Of a DNA stretch of 14,456 nt, positions 7,250 through 14,424 are shown piece after piece (within the stretch, counting starts at the first letter, position 1; each line of letters opens with the position of its first letter). The position numbers and the translations under genes were made by a program. The stretch is taken from assembly GCA_046080565.1 (NCBI GenBank), contig JBJTUF010000269.1:1-14456 (forward strand), read 5' to 3'. Source of the DNA: Cuspidothrix sp046080565. GTDB lineage: Bacteria > Cyanobacteriota > Cyanobacteriia > Cyanobacteriales > Nostocaceae. Below the pieces are notes generated by a model. The model made no database searches and was not told the origin of the DNA. It saw nothing but the letters and a program-made list of their open reading frames with translations.

Positions 7250-8158
7250 TTATGCTAAAATTACTCGATCTTCTCCTTGTAACCTTTTTAGAGAAGTATT
7301 TAATTTTGTCAAAACATCGAATGTTTTCAATGATTTATGAATAGTACCTGAATTATTACTGCGGGCAATTTTACTTTCCTGATGTTCGCAAATTTCTTCT
7401 ATTTCTTTGCCTACCGTGTCCATCGTTGGCAAAGTAGATTTATGTTGTACCTGTAACGGTTGTACCAAAGCTGTAAATAAACTATCTAATTCTGTTAATC
7501 CATCTAATTTGGTTAACCGTTGGTTAATAGAATCAAAAATTTCCCTATTTTTGAGAGTTTCTTGAGACTGATTAGCTTTGATTTCATCTATTTCTTCACC
7601 ATGTATTAAAATTATTTCCTGGAATTTTTGCGATGAATTATCCATTTGGTTCAACCGAGAATTAACAAGTTCAATATCTTGATTAATTTCGCTAATTTCC
7701 TGATTTTGTTTTTGTTGATAATGGGATAATTCCCCTAATAGCTGCTGATGGGAATCCTTATTATTTTTTAGAGAACTTTCAACTTCATTTAATCGTACAT
7801 TAAACACTTTTATGTGTTGATATATTTGTGATAATTGAGTATTTGATTCAGCAATGTTTTCTAAATATTTATTTTTATCAATGTTAACCGTTGTACTCAA
7901 ATCTTCAACAGCAACATCTAACTGCTGTAAGCGATTATTAACCACTTGTACTTGTTGATTAACTGCAATAAATTCTGTACTTAATCTCTGAATTAATACT
8001 TCAACTTTATCATCAATAATTTGACTAATTTCCTGCTTTAGCTCTGCAATTTCTCCCAGTCTTTCATCAATCGCAGTTTGAACTTTTTGATCAATAATTT
8101 GGCTTAATTGTTGTCTCCAAGATTCTATTTGTTCTAAGCGGTCGTGATAGGTATTCAT
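7250..8158 (-). CDS. Coiled-coil protein, N-terminal part of a split coiled-coil/WD40 gene
   Basis: 302 residues from the ATG at 8158. I prefer this to the GTG at 8170 because AGGTGA lies eight bases before the ATG, and the GTG is within that signal. The protein is almost wholly predicted helix, rich in Q, E, N, I and L, with no signal peptide or membrane segment, so it is cytoplasmic. Residues 74-226 contain a repeat of exactly 46 residues marked by N-x-R-L-x-x-h-[DE], with the arginines at 76, 122, 168 and 214. Nearer the N-terminus, SQIID-x-KV occurs twice (about 19-26 and 45-52). The last residues (RVILA) are followed by TAA and then, in frame, by a WD40 propeller. I know no named family for the N-terminal part. 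It may still be expressed as a free coiled-coil protein. Confidence 0.7.
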   Translation of the reverse strand: MNTYHDRLEQIESWRQQLSQIIDQKVQTAIDERLGEIAELKQEISQIIDDKVEVLIQRLSTEFIAVNQQVQVVNNRLQQLDVAVEDLSTTVNIDKNKYLENIAESNTQLSQIYQHIKVFNVRLNEVESSLKNNKDSHQQLLGELSHYQQKQNQEISEINQDIELVNSRLNQMDNSSQKFQEIILIHGEEIDEIKANQSQETLKNREIFDSINQRLTKLDGLTELDSLFTALVQPLQVQHKSTLPTMDTVGKEIEEICEHQESKIARSNNSGTIHKSLKTFDVLTKLNTSLKRLQGEDRVILA

Positions 8159-8802
8159 AGTGTAATTCACCTGGTAAAATTCTTCAGTAATACTTTTTAA
8201 ATCTGACTGTAATTAATAAAATCGTGATTTTAATTGAAAATAATTAAAATAATCCAAAGTATCATAAAATTTATTCATTTCAGTTATGTATTTTTTTCAA
8301 ATTCCTCTATTTTCTGACTTTGAATTAAAAGTTCTTGTTTCAAATCTTGGATACATAGCAGAAGGCAGGAGGAAAAGCCTTGTTATATACATGTTTCAAG
8401 GATTCATAATGTCCTAATTATCCTGGCTGCTAATTTGTAGCAACTAGCAATTATTCATATTACTTAATATTACTGATCACTCCAAGATTAGTTTATTAAT
8501 AAATTATACTAAATAAAATTACAGGCAACAAGTATAATTATTATATAGCAAAAATCAAGAGGCTTTCTGGCAAGAATCAAGAGTGAAATCCTTGCTATGA
8601 TTAGGTTTTAAGGAGCAATAATCTCCTAATCATCATAGTTAGAGCCATAAATTAACGTAAATTCCATAGTGTAGGATGACAACGTAGAAGTCATTGAACC
8701 TATCTCCCACCCCTCTCCGACGCACCAGACGGGTTTTTATCATCATAAAATCAGTATTTTAAGCCCCTTTAGTATTAAATTTTATTCCTTTTCTCTCTCC
8801 TT
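8159..8802. other. Gene-free AT-rich region between the split gene and the menE-proximal MITE
   Basis: No convincing gene. It must contain the promoter of the coiled-coil gene (near 8171-8290). It also has an AGAAGGCAGGAG-type degenerate repeat (8358-8377), a bulged inverted repeat (8595-8638) and a TC-rich stretch near 8786-8810. On the minus strand, 8284-8357 is open and ends in a coiled-coil-like string, which is too short to call. Confidence 0.5.
8595..8638. repeat. Bulged inverted repeat
   Basis: CTATGATTAGG (8595-8605) pairs with CCTAATCATCATAG (8625-8638) if three bases are bulged. A competing smaller stem, GGAG/CTCC, exists in the loop. It could be an RNA structure or the remnant of a repeat; nothing indicates which. 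Confidence 0.4.
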
Positions 8803-8926
8803 TATTTTTATATTCCCTTAAATCCCTTTAAAAAGGACTTTGACTCTATTCCCTCCCTTGCTAACAGGCATTAGGGGATATCTGTAAGTGCCTAAAATCA
8901 CAACCTAAAACTTTTCAAACATCCTC
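8803..8926. mobile_element. Truncated, inverted copy of the 6103-6265 MITE
   Basis: Read on the minus strand from 8926, this matches the left part of the element at 6103-6265 at about nine bases in ten by eye over its first 90 bases, starting with the terminal repeat GAGGATGTTTGAAAAGT (plus-strand 8910-8926). Similarity fades near 8803, and the other terminal repeat is missing. TCA (8927-8929) abuts the terminus and is the menE stop codon (TGA) on the minus strand; it fits the TNA target rule but the partner duplication is lost. Confidence 0.7.
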
Positions 8927-10261
8927 TCACACAGAATCTAATTTAGTAACAAAATCCTTTGCTATTTGTTGCAGTTGTTGGCGGTTAATTTTCCCTTGAC
9001 TATTGCGAGGTAAAGCTGGTAAAGAAATCCAATTTTTAGGAATTTTGAATTTACTCAGTTGCTGTCTGAGTTGAGTTTCAATTTCTATGTAGGAAATATT
9101 TTCATCATGAGGAATATAAATAGCTGTTAATGCTTGTCCCCAATATTCATCATCTATACCAACTACACAAACATCAATCACTAAATTTGTTCTTCTAATT
9201 GCCGATTCAATTTCTAGGGGGTAAACATTTTCTCCACCTGTAATGATTTTATCACTATTTCTGCCGACAATATGTAAATAGCCTTGATCATCTATAAAAC
9301 CAATATCATCAACGGTAAAATCATCCGCATTTTTCCAAATTTGGGGATAATAACCTAAAGCTAAAGATTGACTTTGAATCTTGATATGTCCTAGTTGATT
9401 ATCAATTACAATTTGAGTATGGGGGAGAATTTTTCCACTATTAAATTTACCTTGTAAAAATTCATCGGGTTTGAGAGTGGCAATTTGAGAAGCGGTTTCT
9501 GTCATTCCATAGGTAGGTGCTAATCTAATTCGATGAAATCTCGCTTTTGCTAATAAGTTATCCCAAGGTGGCGCACCTCCTAAAAGGACAGTGGAAAATT
9601 TTGATAACCATTGAGTTAACTGTGGATCTTGGAGGATTCTTTCTAATTGAGTAGGAACTAAAGATATAAAAAATTCAGATGGATTAATATTCGGTAATTG
9701 AGAATTTTCTAATTTTTTTGATTCAGTAATTACTAATTGACCTTCTGTGGTGAAACAACGCATAAATTGCATTAATCCACTCACATGATATAATGGTAAT
9801 ATACAAAAAGAATTGACTGTATTTATTTGAAAATACTCTGTAAATCCTGTTACAGATGCAGTTAATGTTTCCCATGTATGAATAGCAAATTTAATTTTTC
9901 CTGATGATCCACCTGTAGGAATCATGATACCATGATAAATTGGTGATTGAGAATTGGGAATTGGTGATGGTTCAAAGTTATGATCTATTCCTAATATTAT
10001 ATCTGGTTGTACTAAATTAAAAACTTGTTGCCATTCATCTTGACTCCAGTCTGGGTTACATAAAAAAACTGGACATTTAGCTGCAACAGCAGCAATAAAA
10101 CTGGCTAAAAATCTCACTGGCGATCTTTCCGCAATGATGATTTTCGGGTTTGATAATTGGATAAATTTTAAATATAATTCTGTTGCTATTTGTGGTATAT
10201 CTTGGCTATGATCACAAGTTAACAAATCATATTTTGTTAATTTATCTAAGAGGTTTTCCAT
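8927..10261 (-). CDS. menE: o-Succinylbenzoate-CoA ligase MenE
   Basis: A 444-residue acyl-CoA synthetase of the ANL superfamily that activates o-succinylbenzoate with ATP and CoA for phylloquinone synthesis. The P-loop TGGSSGK lies at 116-122, the adenylate-binding PTYGMTETAS at 249-258, the hinge region GRNSDKIITGGENVYP at 333-348 and the catalytic lysine K424 in NSQGKINR. The ATG at 10261 is chosen over a TTG at 10276. The gene overlaps the end of menC by 16 bases, so translation is probably coupled, and no clear Shine-Dalgarno is seen. Residues about 97-109 (PSPIPNSQSPIYH) are encoded by a degenerate CCAATTC-type heptamer repeat and look like an insertion in a surface loop. The stop codon directly abuts a MITE end. 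It is the last gene of menA-menC-menE. Confidence 0.95.
   Translation of the reverse strand: MENLLDKLTKYDLLTCDHSQDIPQIATELYLKFIQLSNPKIIIAERSPVRFLASFIAAVAAKCPVFLCNPDWSQDEWQQVFNLVQPDIILGIDHNFEPSPIPNSQSPIYHGIMIPTGGSSGKIKFAIHTWETLTASVTGFTEYFQINTVNSFCILPLYHVSGLMQFMRCFTTEGQLVITESKKLENSQLPNINPSEFFISLVPTQLERILQDPQLTQWLSKFSTVLLGGAPPWDNLLAKARFHRIRLAPTYGMTETASQIATLKPDEFLQGKFNSGKILPHTQIVIDNQLGHIKIQSQSLALGYYPQIWKNADDFTVDDIGFIDDQGYLHIVGRNSDKIITGGENVYPLEIESAIRRTNLVIDVCVVGIDDEYWGQALTAIYIPHDENISYIEIETQLRQQLSKFKIPKNWISLPALPRNSQGKINRQQLQQIAKDFVTKLDSV
9939..9970. repeat. Heptamer-like repeat inside menE
   Basis: The plus strand carries successive GGTGATTG, GAATTGG and GAATTGG units, a degenerate short tandem repeat like those that fill intergenic regions of heterocystous cyanobacteria. 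It is in frame and encodes a proline/serine/asparagine-rich linker just before the MenE P-loop. Confidence 0.55.
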
Positions 10262-11190
10262 AAAGTTTCTAACCAATTTGATGGTTGTGGTGGGAAAAAG
10301 TGGTTAACCCCAAAACCAACAGCGCGATGATTTAGAGATAATTCTGATGCTAATTGTAGTGCAGCTTGTTTACCAATTTCTGTTTCAAACACCGATGAAA
10401 ATACAAGATCAATTTGATGTTTTTGGCAAAACTTCCTTAACCGAGATGGTGAACCAAATATCCCTGGTTTAATTACAAAAATACCCCGCCAACCCTGCTG
10501 ATAACAGAATTCTAATTGGGTAAAATTGGTGATAGATTCATCCAAAGCGATTTTGGTTAAATATAAATTACCTAATTCCTGCATTTGATAAAATTTATCT
10601 GGTAGCAAAGGTTGTTCAATAAATTCAATTTTATCTAAGAATTGATCACACTTTCTTAACCATATTTTAGCCTCTTGATAGGTAAGTCCACCATTAGCAT
10701 CTAAACGTAATTTAGCTGATGCTGGTAAACTAGAAATGAGTAAATCAAATATTGCTAACTCTTGATTTATGTCATGAACACCAATTTTCCATTTAAAAGT
10801 TTTATATCCCTGTTCCCATAAACTTGGGCATTGATTTAAAGCTGATTTTCCTGCTGATAATAAACCGCTATAGGTGAGATTAAAATTACTACCTGTGTTT
10901 TCCCAAAAAGCTGATTCAAAAGCAAATTGACAAGCTGGTAAGTGATTGGGAATTTCTAAAATTATTTCTTGAGTAATTTTTTCTGGGAGTTGATGACAAA
11001 AATCTAAAGCTTGTTCGATACTTTCAGAACCAAACCAAGAAATGGGGGAAACTTCCCCCCAAACAACGCCATTTTCTGAATCTATCAAGCGAATAATAAT
11101 ACTTTCGCGGATTTCCCAAACCCCATGATTAGTAATAACAGGATTAGTAAATTTTCGACTCAAGTAACGAAAAGAAAATTGATAAATCAT
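10246..11190 (-). CDS. menC: o-Succinylbenzoate synthase MenC
   Basis: A 314-residue enolase-superfamily enzyme that dehydrates SHCHC to o-succinylbenzoate. The full active-site set is visible: K133 and K135 in TFKWKIG, with K135 as the expected base; the metal ligands D164 (RLDANGG), E192 (EQP) and D217 (ALDES); and K241 (VIKPG). SSVFETEIG (265-273) is the conserved loop near the C-terminus of the barrel. The N-terminal capping domain spans about 1-100. Length and motif spacing agree with bacterial MenC. The ATG at 11190 has no strong Shine-Dalgarno. The 3' end overlaps menE by 16 bases, and menA lies 92 bases upstream, so the three genes are read as one operon. Confidence 0.95.
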   Translation of the reverse strand: MIYQFSFRYLSRKFTNPVITNHGVWEIRESIIIRLIDSENGVVWGEVSPISWFGSESIEQALDFCHQLPEKITQEIILEIPNHLPACQFAFESAFWENTGSNFNLTYSGLLSAGKSALNQCPSLWEQGYKTFKWKIGVHDINQELAIFDLLISSLPASAKLRLDANGGLTYQEAKIWLRKCDQFLDKIEFIEQPLLPDKFYQMQELGNLYLTKIALDESITNFTQLEFCYQQGWRGIFVIKPGIFGSPSRLRKFCQKHQIDLVFSSVFETEIGKQAALQLASELSLNHRAVGFGVNHFFPPQPSNWLETLWKTS

Positions 11191-11234
11191 GTGAAAATCT
11201 TGATAATGAGGGAAAAATCCTCCATATTTCTCCT

Positions 11235-11262
11235 CCCTCTGCGTTCTCTGCGCCTCTGCGGT
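11235..11262. repeat. CGCAGAG heptamer repeat in the menA-menC gap
   Basis: On the minus strand this reads as three consecutive CGCAGAG-type units (CGCAGAGG, CGCAGAGAA, CGCAGAGGG). Such blocks are a very common short tandem repeat in Nostoc/Anabaena-type genomes. It occupies much of the 92-base spacer between menA and menC and could form structure in the transcript. Confidence 0.65.
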
Positions 11263-11282
11263 TAGTTAATTATTAAAAATTC

Positions 11283-12182
11283 CTAACCAAGAATAAAACC
11301 TAAACCTAAAAGTAAGCAACTCAAAAAATGCACATTCACAGCAATAAATTTAGAATTACTTACCTTTTCTGGTATGTTGTGATTTTCCCAAACATGACGG
11401 CATAATTTAACCCCAAAAGGTAAACTCAGGAAACTAAGTAATGTCCAAATAGGGAAAATATTCAAAATTACAAATAGCAAAACTAGGGGATAAATAATAG
11501 CAGTAAACCCAACTAAAACCTTTGCACCTGTGTGAGTTCCCAAGCGGACAATAGGAGATTTTTTTCCGGCAGCGATGTCATCTTCAACTTGATGAAAATG
11601 GGAACAAAATAAAACCAAACTGGTAACAATACCTAAAATCACCGATGCGGCGAAATTTGTACTAGACCAGCTTTGAGTGTGGCTATAATAAACTGCACCC
11701 ATACCCAAAGGACCAAAGGCAAAAAAGCAGAGAATTTCGCCTAAACCCTGGTATCCTAGACGAAAGGGTGGACCTTGGTACATATAGCCTAAGCCACAGC
11801 ATAGGAGAATGATACCGATAACTGTAGGGTCTTTTTGCAAAAGTGCGATCGCTATTATTCCTAACAAACCCAAACCTAAACACAGATTTCCTATCCAAAA
11901 CATCAAGGTTTTATTACCACTTAAATTCACCAAGGAATGATGTTTATTTTTATCAATTCCTGTTTCGGCATCAAACACATCATTACTAATATTTTCCCAA
12001 GCTAAAATTAAAATAGCCGCAGCCATAAATAAAGAAAATATGGTGATATTAAAAATCTTTATTTCTTTAAATGCTACCGCCGAACCTACCCAAATAGGCA
12101 TAATAGCTACACTATACATTGGCGGTTTAATTGCCGCCATCCATAGTTTAGCTTGAGGTTGTGAAATCTGAGTTGAAGTCAT
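11283..12182 (-). CDS. menA: 1,4-Dihydroxy-2-naphthoate phytyl/polyprenyltransferase MenA
   Basis: A 299-residue UbiA-superfamily membrane prenyltransferase. In cyanobacteria it attaches the phytyl chain in phylloquinone synthesis. The first aspartate-rich motif is NDVFDAETGID (67-77) and the second QVEDD (198-202). YQGPPFRLGYQGLGE (135-149) is the conserved loop between them. There are eight or nine hydrophobic helices. I use the ATG at 12182 (MTSTQISQ) because the reading frame can be extended to an ATG at 12284 only by 34 residues that do not resemble the family; no Shine-Dalgarno supports either. It is the first gene of menA-menC-menE and is divergent from menF, with about 247 bases between the start codons. 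Confidence 0.92.
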   Translation of the reverse strand: MTSTQISQPQAKLWMAAIKPPMYSVAIMPIWVGSAVAFKEIKIFNITIFSLFMAAAILILAWENISNDVFDAETGIDKNKHHSLVNLSGNKTLMFWIGNLCLGLGLLGIIAIALLQKDPTVIGIILLCCGLGYMYQGPPFRLGYQGLGEILCFFAFGPLGMGAVYYSHTQSWSSTNFAASVILGIVTSLVLFCSHFHQVEDDIAAGKKSPIVRLGTHTGAKVLVGFTAIIYPLVLLFVILNIFPIWTLLSFLSLPFGVKLCRHVWENHNIPEKVSNSKFIAVNVHFLSCLLLGLGFILG

Positions 12183-12429
12183 CAGTTGTGGGTTAATTAA
12201 TCTAAAATTGTTTAACTTTAGTAAATTACCAAAAAATGTTAATTTTGTGATTATAGGTTCACATCCTGCAATACTACCTGCCATTTTGCAGCTAAAACAG
12301 GATCAACACCACCAAGCAAGCACAAGTCTATGTTGGTTAGCGGTGACTGAATTATGTTACCTATAGAAATACCACCATGACTTATTACATTTTAGGAAGA
12401 TAACTTAAAAAAAATTAACTTATACATCC
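12183..12429. promoter_or_regulatory. Shared divergent promoter region of menA and menF
   Basis: This gene-free spacer must carry promoters for the menA-menC-menE operon and for menF. I see no strong -35/-10 pair; TATAGA at about 12362 is a possible -10 for menF. An AGGAAG at 12394-12399 is too far (30 bases) from the menF ATG to serve as its ribosome binding site. No clear NtcA-type palindrome is found. Confidence 0.4.
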
Positions 12430-13845
12430 ATGACAATTTCACCATGTCGCAGCCAAAACTTTGTAGATTACAAATACCTCAATCAATTACTATTAGAGGT
12501 TAAGGAAAATTGCCGCAGTCATAAGAACAGTAAAATAGTAAGTATTTCCCTAGAAATTGGCTTAGTTGATCCTTTGCTGGTTTTAAATAAATTTAATCAC
12601 AAAAATGCGATAAACTTTTACTTTGAAAATAGAAGTCAGGGTGAAGCAATAGCAGGAATTGATACCGTAGATAAATTAGAAATTTTTGGCAAAACAAGAT
12701 TTACAAAAGCCGAAGAATTTATCAAAAATTGTCTCAAAAATATCATTCCTATTTCCCATCAAAATCACCCCCTAGCCCTACCTCATTTTTTTTGTACCTT
12801 TAGTTTTTTTGATCAGCACCATAAAACGGATTATCCCTTTCCTGCGGCTACTGTTTTTTTACCTTGTTGGCAAATAGCTGTCAAAAATAATTGCTGTACA
12901 TTAGTGATGAATACAATCATCAATTCTAGTGTAAATATTTCTAAAATATTAGATAATTTACAACGACATTTAGAAATTATTCAGACTGTGAAAAATCACC
13001 CTTTAAAATCTGAAACATTTCCTTTGAATTTATATAATAAAGTCACTAAAAATGATGATAAATTTCAAGTTTCAGTTGCATCCGCTTTAGAAATAATTCA
13101 GTCTAAATATTTAAGTAAGATAGTGTTAGCAGATACATTAGATGTATTTGCTAATCATGACTTTAACTTATTACAATCTTTAAATAACCTCCGCCAATTA
13201 CATCCTAATTGTTATATATTTTCTACTAGCAATGGTAAAGGACAAAATTTTATTGGTGCTAGTCCAGAACGGTTAATTAGTATTCAGAAACAAAAATTAA
13301 TTACTGATGCTTTAGCCGGTTCAGCACCCAGAGGTAAAACACCCATTGAAGATGCGGAAAATGCCAATAAATTAATCAACAGTACCAAAGAAAAACATGA
13401 ACATAAACTTGTCCTTGATTTTATTACCCAACACCTATCTCAACTAGGGTTATTTCCCCAAGTTTTAGCTCCTAGACTGCGACAATTATCTAATATACAG
13501 CATTTATGGACACCAATTAGTGCCGTAGTTCCTACTCATATTCATCCTTTACAAATCGTTGCAAAACTTCATCCCACTCCAGCAGTTGCAGGTGCAACCA
13601 GAGATATTGCTTGTGCAGAAATTCGCCGTTATGAAAGTTTTGAAAGAGGTTTATATGCAGCACCTTTAGGATGGGTAGACGGGGAAGGAAATTGTGAATT
13701 TATTGTGGGGATTCGTTCTGCATTAATCAATGGTAATTATGCTAGACTTTATGCAGGTGCAGGTATTGTTGCGGGTTCAGATCCACAAAAAGAATTTGCA
13801 GAAGTACAACTGAAACTGCAAGCTTTATTAAAAGCCTTGGTTTGA
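12430..13845 (+). CDS. menF: Isochorismate synthase MenF
   Basis: A 471-residue chorismate-utilising enzyme converting chorismate to isochorismate, the first committed step of phylloquinone synthesis. The conserved C-terminal catalytic domain spans about 210-470. It has general base K230 (SKIVLAD), GASPERL (276-282), ALAGSAPRG (294-302), a HEH segment (323-325), LHPTPAVAGAT (380-390), GLYAAPLGWVD (407-417), a metal-binding-type glutamate at E423 (NCEFIVGIRSA), AGAGIVAGSDP (442-452) and glutamates E456/E459. The N-terminal part is variable. The ATG at 12430 has no close Shine-Dalgarno. It diverges from menA and is followed after 11 bases by a methyltransferase gene, probably co-transcribed. 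Salicylate or siderophore isochorismate synthases are related, but the men neighbours settle the role. Confidence 0.93.
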   Translation: MTISPCRSQNFVDYKYLNQLLLEVKENCRSHKNSKIVSISLEIGLVDPLLVLNKFNHKNAINFYFENRSQGEAIAGIDTVDKLEIFGKTRFTKAEEFIKNCLKNIIPISHQNHPLALPHFFCTFSFFDQHHKTDYPFPAATVFLPCWQIAVKNNCCTLVMNTIINSSVNISKILDNLQRHLEIIQTVKNHPLKSETFPLNLYNKVTKNDDKFQVSVASALEIIQSKYLSKIVLADTLDVFANHDFNLLQSLNNLRQLHPNCYIFSTSNGKGQNFIGASPERLISIQKQKLITDALAGSAPRGKTPIEDAENANKLINSTKEKHEHKLVLDFITQHLSQLGLFPQVLAPRLRQLSNIQHLWTPISAVVPTHIHPLQIVAKLHPTPAVAGATRDIACAEIRRYESFERGLYAAPLGWVDGEGNCEFIVGIRSALINGNYARLYAGAGIVAGSDPQKEFAEVQLKLQALLKALV

Positions 13846-13856
13846 AGTGAGGACTT

Positions 13857-14390
13857 ATGGATAACTACAAACAGCAGGTAATAGAACTGTTCAATTCTAG
13901 AACTACTTATGATCAGGAGGAAGGGAGTCAACACCCACGTGAAGCCAGTCTGCTGCTTGAATCTGTGCCAATACACCAGGGACAAAAAATCCTTGATGTT
14001 GCCACGGGAACGGGTTTAATTGCGATTCCCGCAGCTTTCAAAGTTGGTGCTGAAGGCCATGTTATTGGTGTAGATATGTCTCCTGGAATGCTACATCAAG
14101 CTAGAGAAAAAATTGCAGCAGCAAAATTACAAAATATTGAATTGATAGAAGCAGATGCAGAACATATAAACTTTAATAATGATACTTTTGATGTCATATT
14201 TTGTTGTTCAGCAATTGTACTTTTGGCTGATATCCCTGCTACTTTACTAAAGTGGCATCACTTCTTAAAACCAGGTGGATTTATTGCCTTTACTTGTCCT
14301 CCTGTAAGTGCTTATATGCTGACAGGGGGACAAGAAGGAGAAAAAGCTTATGTAGTAAGAGATACAGAATGTGGGAGCAAAAAAAGATAA
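13857..14390 (+). pseudogene. Class I SAM-dependent methyltransferase, probably 3'-truncated
   Basis: The 177-residue frame begins with a complete SAM-binding core: motif I ILDVATGTG (45-53), the acidic residue D73 in GVDMSPGM, EADAEHINF (98-106) and the LKPGG strand (137-141) followed by FIAFTCPP. After about residue 153 (SAY) the sequence turns hydrophilic (GGQEGEK to GSKKR) and stops, where relatives usually continue for roughly another 80-100 residues. I find no continuation in the other two frames, so an insertion or deletion rather than a simple frameshift is likely. GAGG at 13849-13852 lies four bases before the ATG and 11 bases separate it from menF, so it is probably in the menF transcript. 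A quinone-methylating role is tempting from context but unproven; it is not recognisably the usual MenG. Confidence 0.65.
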
Positions 14391-14424
14391 GTAATAAATA
14401 GTAAATATGAACTAACAGAGTAAA

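Noticed and set aside
8284..8357. Short minus-strand open stretch ending QDLKQELLIQSQKIEEFEKN, like a coiled-coil C-terminus
   Set aside because: Only about 24 codons, no start, upstream replaced by a repeat. It could be the remnant of a lost gene, but the length is too small to support it.
11683..11898. 71-codon minus-strand frame inside menA
   Set aside because: It is a shadow in another frame of the clearly conserved menA sequence.
12183..12284. 34-residue N-terminal extension of MenA from an ATG at 12284
   Set aside because: The extension does not resemble MenA N-termini, has no ribosome binding site and would consume most of the menA promoter region.
13749..13985. 78-codon minus-strand frame across the menF/methyltransferase junction
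   Set aside because: It lies antisense to two well-supported coding regions and has no protein-like features.
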